This document shows, piece after piece, positions 9,631 through 21,560 of a stretch of 64,000 bases of DNA; within the stretch, counting starts at the first letter, position 1; each line of letters begins with the position of its first letter. This stretch comes from Amia ocellicauda (lineage: Eukaryota > Chordata > Actinopteri > Amiiformes > Amiidae). Under the pieces are notes generated by a model that worked only from the letters and a program-made list of their open reading frames with translations, was not told the origin of the DNA and made no database searches. A program made the translations under genes and the position numbers. The stretch covers positions 34,742,227 to 34,806,226 of the forward strand of contig NC_089863.1 in the NCBI RefSeq assembly GCF_036373705.1, read 5' to 3'.

Positions 9631-10839
9631 TTCGTCACGCGACAATCACAGGAGGTGGAGAGAAACTGACCAAATTAGATATGAGCCACGCATATCATCA
9701 CATTGCTGTGGATGAGGAGTGTGACAGTAAATACACACAAGGGCCTGTACATGTACAATGTCTTACCTTTTGAAATATCCTCAAGCCTGCAATATTTCAG
9801 AGAACCATGGAGGGGCTCTTGCAAGGCATTTCATATGTGGCCATCTTTCTGGATGACATCCTCCTGATGGGACAAACTGATCAGGAGCATCTGCAGACCC
9901 TTACAGATGTACTTCTCTGGCTGGAAAACGCAGGACTCTGGCTAAAGAGGAGAAAGTGCACCTTTATGGGCAGTGAGGCGGTGTTTTTGAGGCACAAGGT
10001 GGACGCAACGGGACTACATCTCATACAAGATAAGGTAAAGGCAATCCAAAATGCACCCACACCAGCCAATGTAACAGGGTTGAGAGCATACTTATGTCTT
10101 TTAAAGACCTCGTTACAACCAGGAATCTCAGCCAAAATGGATCCCTGCATTCACTGAAACTACAGCGGGACTTGTGTCCCACAAAGTCAGGCTGGGGGAT
10201 TGAAGGGTGGTAAGGAGACATGTGGACCAGTTGCACTAAAGGGATCGGTGGACACTGAAAATGGCCAGACAGCGGATTTGTCCGATCCGAGTCACAAACC
10301 CTCCATCACTGTGCCACCACCAGTAGAGGACACGCTTCAGGACATTGTCCCCAGTACGCAGGACACGCAGGCTGAGATCATTCCTCCGGTGACTAGGGGA
10401 CTGTCAGTTTCAAAACCACAGGAGGGGACCAGCACTGAGACGGGGGCGCAAACAGATAAAAGGGTACCAAGTCACTTACAAGACTTTCAGCTGACATCTA
10501 AAGGATGGTATTAGTTATGGGTATTTTACAGTAACAGTACAAGTTGTTCATTAATTGAGTTGAGTTACATATAACAAAGTGGTGGCAGTTATAAGGTATG
10601 ATGTTATACCTGGGTTATTGCAGTTGATGTTTGGAGTAAATTCAAAGCTTAAAAGGGAGGACTGGTAGTTCCCAATGTCCCCACTAGATGGGACAACTCC
10701 AGCATGAATACAGGGATGTGCCATGTGCATAAGAGCATGCCTATCAATAACCCGCTGCATAGCCAGCAGGCTACTTGGAAATAAAGCCTTGATTAAATTA
10801 TACTTTAAAACGTTTTCACTGCGTGAAGTTACTGCCACA
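9631..10839 (+). mobile_element. Collapsed Ty3/Gypsy retrotransposon
   Basis: 9640-10110 encodes an RT core: a KLDMSHAYHHI-type motif (9675-9710), a frame break, then AIFQRTMEGL and the catalytic FLDDILL (about 9850), and the thumb segment ending near AYLCLL. At 10120-10200 the reading jumps to the integrase C-terminal end (a RRHVDQL-type motif in another frame near 10215) and a pol tail to 10514. RNase H and the integrase core are gone by internal deletion. A purine tract (AAAAGGGAGGAC, 10651) and an LTR follow. Unlike the element at 1-2562 it is plus-strand and from a different Gypsy lineage. Confidence 0.75.
10663..10839 (+). repeat. 3' LTR (short) of the collapsed Gypsy element
   Basis: It starts TGGTAGTTCCC just after a polypurine tract and ends CTGCCACA, keeping TG...CA termini. 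AATAAA is at 10780-10785. At about 177 bp it is short and may be internally deleted. Confidence 0.5.
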
Positions 10840-11438
10840 GTGATTCAAATTACTGTTTTACACATCTATCCATCTCTTTGCAAAACAAACCAATGAAACA
10901 CTGCACATCGTCTCCCTCAGCCTGTCTTCAAAAAATAATAAGGAAAACTAAAAGTGCAAAACATCCCTGTTATAAGGTCCAAAAACTAAGGATGGCCAAG
11001 TCCTGGTGAGTTCTGAATACCAACACCCATGTTAGTTTTGAACTAAGTTCTGCAAGCTGGGCGCAGCATTCCTCCTCTGAAAAAGTGAAACAATATGCAG
11101 TGTATATATTCAACAACTTCTTTCATCTCCCATCTGCCAATTTGTAAATGACATAATATCTAGTAACTCAGTCGTGTCGAAGGAGATGGGTATGGCGAGC
11201 CAAATTGTAATTTCGAGATATCTTTAATTAATATATGAAGTCAGGCAGATCTGGACTCAGACATATCTTTGCTTCACAACCATAAATTACACTTTATCAT
11301 TCTTTGACTTGATTTTTTTCACTCTAATGCACCAATGGTCAGCATACTATGTTTAATCACACAAAATAATTCAATCAATAAAGTGAAATGAAACATAACC
11401 AGAATTCTTCTGTTTTAATTTAGTATTACCACACCAAG
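10840..11438. other. Region upstream of MROH
   Basis: No exon or transposon recognised. The promoter or 5' UTR of the MROH gene should lie here, but I see no clear TATA box or CpG-rich stretch. Confidence 0.35.
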
Positions 11439-14400
11439 ATGGATGGTTTTGAGGCCTTAGGTGAGTTGCCTATTTGTTTTGAGTCCTTTTTATTGACTAG
11501 TAACAAGAAATACAATCCTCAGTTTGGAGCTCTTCCTTTAAATATCTGATATTTGGATTTCATCTGCATATGTATTTCCGGAGCATCCTACAGAGGAATT
11601 ACAGACATGAGGTCTGCGTTTAATTGAAGACTCCAGTGACAGACAGCAGAATGTCTGATCGTCCACGTGTTGCTGCTCTTCTATAAGTATGTGCTGGACT
11701 TGATCTTCACCATATTTATTTCTTGGTATTGTCTCCTCAGTGAAGATGTTTGCTCTCCAGCGTGCCCTTGACGCAGAGGCCTCCGAGCAAGAGCTGCAGG
11801 AGAAGATAGTGTCTTTCTCCGACGTGGCCCACCCAGATGACTTCTGTTTGTGGTGTGTCGGTTACTTGCAGAGGGACCACCGGGTGAGACTTGGGACTTG
11901 TCTGTCAGTAGGAATTTTTTATGTTTTCTGCAGTTGATTTGGCAGCTTATAAAGTGTGTACATTGTGTGGCTGAGTTTTTGGCAATCCATACACCTCTCA
12001 GTGTCGTTGTGCACAGAGGGTTCAAGGCTGTAACGCTGTCAATCATGCAGAGAAGATAGACATTGATCCTCGCGAGGCCTTTTTGTATTGTAATGGTTCT
12101 TCGGAGTGATGCAGGGCTCAGTGTTGGGTGCTCTGTGTCACACCGCTCTTGAGCTCTTTCTCCTGTGTTCCTTTGCTCAGGTGCACCATGAGACCCCCAT
12201 CCTGCAGGCCATGGGAAAGCTGCTGACAAGCCAGATTGAGGACATAAGCCCCTCCACAGCCGGGAAGGTCATCACTATGGCAGCTGGAATGATGGGCAGG
12301 GATCCGGTGAGTCACTCCCTCCTGTGAGGCGCTCTGAAACATGCACATTAGACACAGACCTTGCTGTTTTTTTGTATAATGATTCCTCTGACCCAGAACG
12401 TGCCTCCTGACACACAGCAAGCAACCAGTGACATCCTGCTGGCCCTAGGATCCCAGTTTCTCCAGGAGGTCTTGGCAGCTCTGGAAATCCCATATGGCTG
12501 ACCTTTTTGGGACGTCTGTCACGAGCAAATGGTGAGTCTGCCTGCTGCTTCGATTCCTGAAGCCACTGTTTTTGCAACAGGGAACTGACCTGTTTTTTGA
12601 AGACCCGTAACCACCTGTTGTGTGTGTGTGTGTGTGTGTGCAGTGTCCGGAATGGTGCCTCGTCTCAGGGACATTATCCAGGGGCTGAATCTTGTGCTCA
12701 TCAGGGCCACCAAGTCAGATGTCAGGATGGTGCTATGCTCAGGCGAGTGAAGGTTGCAGCTGACTCCTGGAATGACAGATATCCGTGAAGCGTGTGTGTC
12801 GCATGGAGGGTGACCCCGGTGTCTGTTTATCATTTCCCAGTGCTCACAAACTTCTCTGAGAGCATTCAGGAGTTCATTTCTGGCCCCAGAGGGAGCGCTG
12901 ACCCCACCCTGAGGAATCAGGACTTCTCTCCAGTCATGGGCACTGCATACTCATCTTTGCAGAGGTGGTACATAGTGGAAGTCTTGAACCTGCAGGTATG
13001 GGCCGCTGGGAAATGTGATTGTCAATCATGGACTGGTAAACCATCCAGCTCCACACATGGGCAGTCAGGATTTATGGCCCAGTGATCCTCTGCCAGCTGG
13101 TTCTGAGGCACAATGTGTTGGGGAGGGTGAGTTATCTACAGGGAGAGGATTGCCACAGTATAAATCACTGTACACCCTGTATACTGATAATCCTAACATG
13201 CTGCCATCTCTCCCCCTTGTTCTGAATTGTTGCTCTTTTGCCCTCTTGGCGTTGCCCACACTGACTGGTCTCTGTGTCCGTCCTGAAGGTGCATGAGGCA
13301 GTAGTGGCTGCCATGGCTGCCCTGACGCCCCTGCTGTGCCCTGCGAATCTCGGGGCCAGACTGAGCGGGCTGATCAACACCACAGTGGCGCTGTACAAAC
13401 GCAGCTCGAATGGTGAAGTCCTGGTCCAGGTAGGGCTTTCTCTGCTGACTGGGGTAGCAAGGGTGGGATAGATCAGACCGGCTCCAGATTAAAGTCTTGG
13501 TTTTATGTTTAACATCAGGATAAGGGTTTGGTTTAGTTTCTTATTGATTGGTTGATACTTTGTCTTAGAAGTTAAAAGCTCGTAGCCAGATTCGCAAACA
13601 TATGCTGAGGAGCCCTTGAGTCGTGCTGATTGGGGTCTGTGAACCCAGCCCACAGTGCAGTTTGTGTTTCTTTATTGTAGAACACGCGCTACATCGTCCT
13701 GGCGGCCTTGGGCTCGGACCGGAGTATAATCCGCTCCTCTGTGGACGTCCTGCTGAGGAGCTTGCACCAGGAGGTAGGTCAGGCCCTGCTCTGTTGTGCC
13801 GACTCTGTGCAGTGGAGCGACGCCTCCCCCTGGGTATGCAGTGACCACATCTTTCTCCTTCAGGTCCGCGCCCGTCTCCTTCAGATGCGCGCCCGTCGGG
13901 AGAGCCAGCTGCCCGCGGACGAGCACAGCGTGTTCAAGATCCTGGTTCTGATCCGCTGGCCTGTGTCGTGACCTCACTGCTCTGTGCTGCCTGCCTTATT
14001 CCCACAGCCACCGCCTTCCCAAAGATGGTCGCCAGATTCATTATTCAGCAGATGACAAGCGTCAGTGAGCCGAGCCGGGCTGCGTCCGGGCTGATTCTTG
14101 CCCACCTCCTCATCGCTGCAGGTACCGTCCTGTCCCCCCGTCCTGTCCCACTGCGCTACTGTGCTCTCAGTGCTGTCTGACCTCATCAGCAACACATCGA
14201 AACACACACACTCTCAGCCTGTAACTGTATTGTTTCTACTGATCTCTGTGATCGATTAATTTGTCCTGTCCTTACCCTATCAAACCTCAAATTTGATTAC
14301 AGGGAACACCCAGTCCATTCCAGGCCAGCCCTCCTTCCCCCAGGACTGTAGCTCCATCTGCTTTCGTGTCCTGGAGGCCCGTCGAGCCGAGCTGACGAGG

Positions 14401-16592
14401 CAGGTAAGGGCCAGTTTGGAGTCTCTCGCTGTGTTTCCTCTCGCTGCGCTGGGCGGCACACTGAGCGCCTGTCTCATCTGTCCTCCAGGTCTCTGAGATC
14501 CTGGACTCACTGCAGCCCTGCCTGCTCCACCTGACTGACCGGCAGCTGAGAGTGGTCATCCGCCTCGTGTCTGGGCGCCTGGAGGTGCTCGCCGTGATGC
14601 TGCTGAGCCGAGCCCTGCCGCTGGACAGGTAAGCCACACACAAGGGTCTGTCTTTCACAGTGACTGGCCGCAGTGTTGATCGGCTCGTGTGTCACAGCGA
14701 GGAGCTCCTGTGTGTCTGTCTCACTGTGTCTCTGTCTCCCCCAGCTCCATCTGTGCGCTGTGGAGGGCCTTGGGTGCTGAGGGCAAATTGTCCCGCAGGC
14801 TGCTGGCGTTCCTCATGAGAAAACTGAGCACCTCACCCGCTGGGCACGAAACCCTGGCTGTGAGTGCATCTCTCTGTGACGCTTTCAAAGATATAGTGCT
14901 GTAAATTGGGTGCCTTCTATCTGAGTGTGACCCTGTGTGTCTCTCCCTGTGTCAGGTGACCTGTGCTGTGCAGGAGCTGCTAGCCGCCCCAGGGGGTAAG
15001 GGGCCCTTTCAGAGGGTCTTTCCCCAACTATTTGGGGCCCTCCTTCTGCAGATGGGCCACAGTGAGATCCTCGGAGAAACCATGCTGGCTCTGCGGGCCC
15101 TACTTCTCCAGGCCCAGTTGGGGACAGTGATGGAGCAACTGGAGCAGGAGGCGGCCTGGGCTTTGCTGTGGAGCTCCAAGAGCCACACCGAGGGGGTCCG
15201 TCTCCTGGCCAGGTACGGGTCTCTCTTTTCATCACAGACTGCACTGACAGGAACATATTCATATTTATTGTCTGCTCACTAGCTGTCCCTTTGTCCTCCA
15301 GGGCCATGGCTCAGCACGGTGGCCTGCAGCTCCCAGGCATCGTGAAGGTCCTTATCCCTTTCCTGACCTCTGACCAGGAGCAGCACAGAGTCACAGCGAC
15401 GGCTTTCTTCTCTGAGGTGAGTGTGTCTCTGTGTGCAGCTCTAACGGCGCCTCGCTCTCCCAGCTTGTGCGTTGCCGGGGGGCTGCTCTCATTGTCTCTC
15501 CTGTCTTGCAGCTGCTCTGCGGCTCAGAGAAGCAGTTGAAGGCTGTGCTTGTGAAGACCCTGAAGTGCCAAGCCCAGGACTCCTCTGTGCTTGTGAGACT
15601 GCAGCTATTCCAAGGCCTGGGGAGAGCCACTGCCGCCCAGGTAAGGACAGTGTGCAATGCAGGACCGTCTGCCACCGGACACGGCGATGTTTCAATTCTT
15701 CACTTTGGGGGTATACGTGCTGACAGGGTTCTTTGGGTGTCTCTATGCAGGTGGAAGAACACAGCTGGGAACTACTGGCCATCATCTGCTCGGCCCTGCA
15801 GGATACAGACGTGGCCGACAGGCAGGCGGTCCGGGGAGCTCTGTCCTCCCTCTCACAGGTCCTGCCCCACTTGAGAAGGGACGGCGTCGCCCGGGATGTC
15901 GCTGCAGACGTCCTGCACAGGGTCACTGTGCTCTGGGAAAGAGTGAGTTGCTGTTTTAGGCTTCGGTGTCCGGCCTGCAGGCTGTTGTGCTCAGTGTGTC
16001 ACAGGCTGTGCTGTCACCAGTCTGTACCCTGTACTCTGCGCCCTGTACTGCCTGAGCAGCCGCTTTCCTGAAGTCAGAGCCAGTGAGGAGATGAGACACA
16101 GCTGGGCAGGATATGGGCCCGTGATGGAGCTCATAGGCACATTGTAGCTGAGATCTGTGCTGAATTGTGACTCAGTGTTGCTTTCTCTGACCCACAGAGT
16201 CCCTGATTAAAAACGTCCCACAGTCCCTCCTCAGTCGTCGATGGGTGGATCAGAGCGTCGGAGGTAATGCAGCCCTTGAATGCGTCAGTGTGTTACCATG
16301 TCACTGCTGCTCTGGTCCTGGCTGTGTGTAAAGAGCCAGTCTTTGCTGCCGGGCTGGAGCAGAGTGCATCGGCCTGTTGCTGTGCACTCTCTTGTTACTC
16401 AGACACACCAGAGCTGTGTGTTCAGCCTGTCCTCTCCCTGTGTCTCCAGCTCTGACGCAGGCCCTGCAGGAGGAGAGTGACGCACAGGTCAGGAGCTGTG
16501 CCTCTCGGGCCCTGGAGTGCTGCACTGCCTCCCAGCGACAGAGGCCAGCGAAGGAGCCCTTGTGGAAGAGGCTCTTCTGCTGCTGGCCATTA
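11439..16592 (+). CDS. Maestro HEAT-like repeat (MROH) family protein, 19 exons, frame breaks
   Basis: Exons: 11439-11460, 11741-11883, 12181-12306, 12397-12531, 12644-12742, 12841-12995, 13289-13429, 13681-13773, 13864-~13970, 14008-14121, 14303-14403, 14489-14628, 14745-14859, 14956-15212, 15302-15416, 15512-15640, 15751-15942, 16198-16263, 16450-16592. The ATG at 11439 joins exon 2 in frame. Translations form paired helices of HEAT type throughout and match MROH proteins best; the precise function of the family is poorly known. Exon 4 has a one-base frame loss (after LEIPYG), exons 9 and 10 do not join in frame, and exon 17 joins exon 18 only by a weaker donor at 15947. Intron 5 uses a GC donor (12743). 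The codon at 16590 is TTA where the duplicate has the stop TGA. Either a young pseudogene or a gene with sequence errors. The last two exons lie in IR1. Confidence 0.75.
12618..12643 (+). repeat. (TG)n running directly into a splice acceptor
   Basis: About 11 TG units end in CAG at the acceptor of MROH exon 5. The repeat takes the place of a normal polypyrimidine tract, which could make recognition of this exon length-dependent. Confidence 0.7.
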
Positions 16593-16818
16593 GAAGAAGG
16601 GAGGAGATGGTCACCCCCTCAGGAGCTACGCAGGGTAACCGAATCAGGCCGCTGTATCTCATCATGTCCTCTGACACACCACGGACCTCTCTTGCCCCCG
16701 TCCCCTCTCTCTGCCCTCACTCTCACTCCCTCACCCTGGGCAACTGCTGCCTTCAAATCTCATCTCTGCCCTCCTTCAGTGGTCAATGTAACCCTGTATC
16801 GCCGTTGCTGTCTTTCAG

Positions 16819-16961
16819 CCTGTGACGGCCGGGCCTGCCAGTGTGAGAACGGGAGCCAGTGCAACCCCCTGACCGGAGCCTACCGCTCCCTGCCCAGCTA
16901 CAGTGACTCCCGCTGCCAGGACCCCTGTCCCCTGGGCACCTACGACTGCGGCGACCGGCGA
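16819..16961 (+). pseudogene. EGF-like exon, decayed (arm 1)
   Basis: A 143-nt exon between TTTCAG and GTATGT. It encodes a laminin/MEGF-type EGF unit (CQCENGSQCNPLTG..., then CQDPCPLGTYDCG). Cys and Gly positions expected in the second half are replaced by Tyr, Ser and Asp (AYRSLPSYSDS), which removes disulphide partners. The frame is open in this arm. The parent gene looks like a multi-EGF protein of the MEGF/SCARF type but cannot be named. Confidence 0.55.
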
Positions 16962-17099
16962 GTATGTGCGGCGACTCGGGTCGTTATTAAGATGCTCATT
17001 CTTATCTCATTCGGCTGGATTTTTACTTTAAGTTTTGAGATTTTACATTTTGAGATTTTACATTTTGAGTTGCAATCCTTGGTCTTCCTACACACTTAC

Positions 17100-17205
17100 C
17101 GTCCAGCCCGGCAGACAGGCGCAGATGCCCAGGCCCTGGCAGCGCCCCTCGTTCTGGCAGGGGCAGCGTGGGGGGCAGCTTTGCTTTGGGCAGAGGTTCG
17201 TACAG
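17100..17205 (-). pseudogene. EGF-like exon, minus-strand copy (arm 1)
   Basis: A 106-nt exon with acceptor CCCCCCAG and donor GTAAGT on the minus strand. It encodes a Cys-rich EGF unit, from CTNLCPKQSCPPRCPC to ACLPGWT. Open and with intact splice sites, but isolated from partner exons on this strand. Confidence 0.6.
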
Positions 17206-18074
17206 CTGGGGGGAAACATAGTGAACCCTTTGCTGAGATCATCACACTGACACACAGGACTTTGTCCCATTCCATTTGTGTGTTCGATATAATGCGGTTT
17301 CTCTTGCAATGCGTTGAGAGTTTTTGGCTCCTGAGGAGCTCGTTATAGAGCTGTAATAAATAAAAGCCAAAACTTATACACAATTGTTCTGTAGCTGAAA
17401 TTGTACAGGAAGTTCGTTGTGTCTTTATCGTTACACAGTTCACAACTGTACAGATAGATTGTTAGCTTCAGTTTGCAATCATGATTGAAACTGGTGATAT
17501 TGCAAGCATTGCCATCGTAGAAGAAGAATAATTTTAGTTTTTTCCAACATGGGCAGATTATATTGGCCTTGCTGTAGTAGTCTCGCAGCCTCAACATTTG
17601 CTGGGTCTCCGCTAAAATACACAACGGTTTGTGTTGATTGTCAAGAAAATGTATTAAAATCTATAATACAGTAGGCTGTACACTGTTCTATAAAAAAAGC
17701 ATAACTAGCGCTTCTGTAAGATGTAGGCCTAACATGAGCATTCGCTTCGGTTACTAGATAACTAGAGTGGATAGAACTAGTCTGATAGGAATGCTAAAAT
17801 GTTTAGATCTTCTGCAATTAGGCTGTATTGACTGCAGGCACGTAGGGGTGTGTCTGGGCATCAGGACTGAGACAGGAAGAGAAACGGGATGTGTACAAGT
17901 TTCGGCTTTTATTTATTACAGCTCTACCCCGATATAACATGCTCCTCAGGCGTTAAAAACTCTCACCGCGTTGCAGGAGAAACCATGTTATATCGAACAC
18001 ACAAATGGAATGGGACAAAGTCCTGTTTGTCAGTGTCTTGATCTCAGCAAAGGGTTCACTATGTTTCCCCCCAG

Positions 18075-18180
18075 CTGTACGAACCTCTGCCCAAAGCAAA
18101 GCTGCCCCCCACACTGCCCCTGCCAGAACGAGGGGCGCTGCCAGGGCCTGGGCATCTGTGCCTGTCTGCCGGGCTGGACG
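18075..18180 (+). pseudogene. EGF-like exon, plus-strand copy (arm 1)
   Basis: The mirror of 17100-17205, with acceptor CCCCCCAG and donor GTAGGT. It differs by a His for Arg change (CPPHCPC). On the plus strand it follows 16819-16961 and could be spliced to it, but that first unit has lost cysteines. Whether any transcript uses it is unknown. Confidence 0.6.
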
Positions 18181-19365
18181 GTAGGTGTGTAGGAAGACCA
18201 AGGATCGCAACTCAACATTTTTAAAAAATAAAAAATGTTCAAACCCTTCCTATGTTGTGTAAAGTTGTGTTGCTTTGCTCAACATTTTCTAAGCTGATAA
18301 GAGAAAAGAATATAGAAATCTGGATTTAAAGCTTGTTTTATTTACTCCTGTTTTTACTGTTGTGTAAATAACAGTTTAAGAAAAACGAAATATTTAAAAC
18401 ATAAACAGCTGTTTAAAAATTCAAAAATGAAAAGGTGAAAATAGTCCAATAAAATGTCTGGCAATCCAGGTGCAGGGCCGGCACTCCAGCATGTGATCTT
18501 ATCTCCCTGGAAATCAGCTTTTGGGCGATCACAGTCAGGACTTTTCCCGATATTGATAACCGTTGACTGTGAAGTTTTGCTGGGCCGTCTTGAGAATTAC
18601 TTCTCTTTTCTCATTCACTTTTTTTTTCCATGCAGTTTGAAAATGTAATATGTATAAGACCTAGTAATAAATGATTTAAACCATCGATCAATAAATTATA
18701 TTCTGCCAGGCTCGAATTAGGCGAAATTACAAGAAACTAATCAAATGCATTCTGAATCAGTCGACTTTTTGATTCTATTATTGGTCACGCAGCATGCGTT
18801 CACTGGGATCATTCTGCACAGACTGTAAAGGCGAACACATTTAGCCCATGTGTGCGTTCATAGAGAGCATCTGAAAAGGTGTATGTATAATAAAGCTGTG
18901 ACCTAAATGACTGGCGATGAGACAATGAACGGAATAAACACATTAAAGGAAACAATATGAGGGAACAAGTTCAGGACAGATGTTTATTATGGAATGCAAT
19001 CCCCATGTGTGATACATTGTGTGTCAATTCAATGTCATTACATTACACAGTCTGTATTAAACCGTTCCAATTAGGCAACAAGGGTTTAAATAGCTGAGGT
19101 TGTGGTTAGTTTGTATACCACCAACGCATTATGAAATAAAACTCACTGATGGTTCCACCACCGTTACTGTTTTAGTGACTCCAGAGGAGAAGCAAGAGAT
19201 CACTTCAGTGATATGTTATGAACCTGGGGTTTGAGGAAATGTTTAACATTTGTAGCTCTTGAGTGTGAACAAATTATAATACTGGACACTATAATTTAGC
19301 CTGTGTCAAAATAATTGTACCTGGGTTAACATAAGGCAATTTAATTTGTATTTGTTTGATAGAAT

Positions 19366-20226
19366 TAGTTATTTCCAGCCTTGCTGAAGCACCCCCAAAT
19401 CATCACAGTGGGTGCGGGACAATGTGGCTTGTAGGCCTCTCCAGGTCTTCATCTAACCATTAGATGACCAGATGTTGGGCAAAGCTGAAATTGGACTCAT
19501 CTGAGAAGATGTCCTTACTCCAGTGCTCTACTATCCAATCCTTATGGTCTTTTGCAAACCTCAGCCTGGCTCTTTGCTTCTCATTGATGACGGGCTTTAT
19601 TCTAGCTTTGCACGAATTCAGCCCTGCCCGTAGGAGCCTGTTTCAAACCATCCTCGCTGTGCACTTCACCCCAGCTGCCGTTTGCCATTCTTATTGTAGG
19701 TCACTTGCTGTCATCCTTTGGTTGTCGAGTAAAATTCGAATGAGTTGGCGGTCATCCCGGTCAGTGGAGAGTCGTTTTCGTCCTCTGCCGGTCTGTAGCT
19801 TTGTTGTCCTCAATGTCTGCTGCTTGACCTTGTTCTTATGAACCGTCGTCTTTGAAATTGTAAGGATGGAAGCCCCCCGACGCTCACTGTATCCCTCTGC
19901 CAGTAAAGCCAGAATTGAACCCTTGTTTTCCTCACTCAGAACTTTCCTTTTCAACTCTTTTGGCATGGTCAATAGTTATTTTTTTATTCCAACTGCTTTT
20001 GAGGTACTATTAGCACTGTTTTTACCATCCAGCTGGTCCTATTGCAAGAGGATAATGATGACCACAGCAGTGGTTTTTATATTCCTCGTTAAATAAGATA
20101 ATTGTCCAGGTGATCACCTAATCAGTAGCTCATTCAGTAGACACTGGAATGGAATGGCTGCCATACATGTAGAGATGCTGATTTAAGAAAAATGGTCAGT
20201 GGTCTCTTAATTTTTTCCAGAGCTGT
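19366..20226 (-). mobile_element. Tc1-like transposon relic (arm 1)
   Basis: The minus strand starts at the terminal repeat ACAGCTCTGGAAAAAATTAA (about 20226) and encodes a paired-type HTH transposase N-terminus (start at 19972: MPKELKRKVLSEENKGSILA). It breaks at 19691; the remainder is readable only with shifts, including a SDES catalytic motif. The 3' inverted repeat is missing. Its mirror copy is 59832-60715. Confidence 0.75.
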
Positions 20227-20379
20227 ATATTGTGGCTGTCTTTGTGTAAGATCTGCTCTGTTTCCTGATCCTGGGGGTGACAGTTCAGATAAATGTTCAA
20301 TTTAGTACCAACTGCTGGTTTAGTTCCTGCTGGTTTTTGTTCCAGCCGAGCTCGAAAGACAGTTTCAGTTGTGTAACCT

Positions 20380-20810
20380 ATTCTCCTCCCATTCAATGGC
20401 TAGTCTGCTCTGCAAGACACAAGGGGTTTACCCTCATAAGAGACCACTGTGGCAACAAACCTGTCTGTGCCACAATCTGCCCCTTCAACAGTCTCTTCCA
20501 TGCAGACATCAGCTCCCCCACCAACACATCCCACAACAAGGAAGAGCCAAGCCAAGCCAATACCTGGTGGAGATACAGCAGGGACATTCCTGACTGAACA
20601 GGCAGACCAAGTCTGCAAAAAGGACCCTCACAGAAACCAATGAATGGTGACAGCAAGAGAGGGAAGATCGCTGTCGGAAATCCGAGCAGAGGGAGAGGAG
20701 AAGAGAACGCGGGGAAACTGAACTGCTGAAGGAAATGAAAGCTGTCTCTGCAAATCAGGACTGAATTATTGAACTGTTAGAAAGAATCGAGGAAAAGCAG
20801 TGATATTAAT
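20380..20810 (+). pseudogene. Basic/acidic coiled-coil ORF tail, Harbinger/MSANTD-like (arm 1)
   Basis: Codable pieces in shifting frames give a Thr/Pro/Ser-rich linker, then a strongly charged helix (RERED, RERRREERGE, LLKEMKAV) and an ELLERIEEK end. This composition is typical of the tail of Myb/SANT-like proteins encoded by Harbinger-type elements. No SANT domain is visible. Arm 2 (59230-59680, minus) has a short extra repeat in the linker. Confidence 0.3.
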
Positions 20811-21324
20811 TCTGTTTATTGGCTGGGGAGGATTGTTATGTTTAATTTTGCATGCTTTGTTCCATCAATAAAACAACAATGTTACAATGTCTGTCAGTTT
20901 TATTTATTGGGCATCATTCCAGCTACCAGGATGGGTGAATTGGCATGTATGGTCACAGGAGGCAGTGAGATGAATTGAACAGAACTGTTTCCTGCTGTAG
21001 TATATCTGTGCATTGTCAATGTGTCGTGCTCTACAGACTGGAATGTGACATCCGTCTAGTGTGCAAAGGGTGTCGGGGAAGCCAGTCCTTCAAAAGCCAA
21101 CGTCATGGTCTTGAATGGCTTCACTTATTGGCCAGTGTATCTTGTATGAGAGGTGATGAGATACTAATGTACAGGATTAGTGTAGACGGGTGCAACTTAG
21201 AGATTTGCTGGAATCAAACCTGCCTGCAATGCTTCTGTATGACTCAAGAGTCCATTCAGCACATTTTGGAAAGGCCATTTTGTCCCGTGTGGATTGTCAT
21301 ACCTTGGCAGCAATTCCACCGTGA

Positions 21325-21560
21325 GTTATTATTATTATTTTTATTTCTTGGCAGATGCCCTTATCCAGGGCGACTTACAACATAAGTGTAAAACAAAGTG
21401 CAAAAGTGCAGTTAAGTTAAAAGCATCAATCATTACAAATTCAATTCAACTAAAACAGCAATTCAAAATAATACATTTTACAAATTCCAATTTACAATTT
21501 AAACAGGCAAGTACAGTAAGTGAGGTCCTACATCCTGGATGGTAAAAGCTAAGTGCTGTC
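21325..21560 (+). repeat. SINE/LINE-like tail (arm 1)
   Basis: Contains TTGGCAGATGCCCTTATCCAGG and GCGACTTACAA, a core repeated in many fish genomes, followed by an AT-rich tail. A related core lies at 44000-44040 and the mirror copy at 58500-58715. Confidence 0.55.

Larger units (their letters stand above)
16999..18215. repeat. Inner palindrome around an EGF exon (arm 1)
   Basis: 16999-17386 is inverted at 17890-18215, with about 500 bp of loop. Both stems carry the same 106-nt EGF exon with its splice signals and a TTTATTTATTACAGCTCT flank. The same head-to-head arrangement is present in arm 2 (61847-63010), so it pre-dates the large duplication. Confidence 0.85.

Noticed and set aside
11681..12229. 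182-codon minus-strand open frame opposite MROH exons 2-3
   Set aside because: A shadow of the GC-richer MROH exons. It spans plus-strand splice sites and lacks any recognised domain.
16377..17348. A 323-codon open frame linking the last MROH exon to an EGF exon
   Set aside because: It crosses clear splice sites (16261, 16449, 16818, 16961), and arm 2 has a stop in the corresponding frame. The openness is by chance plus a lost stop.
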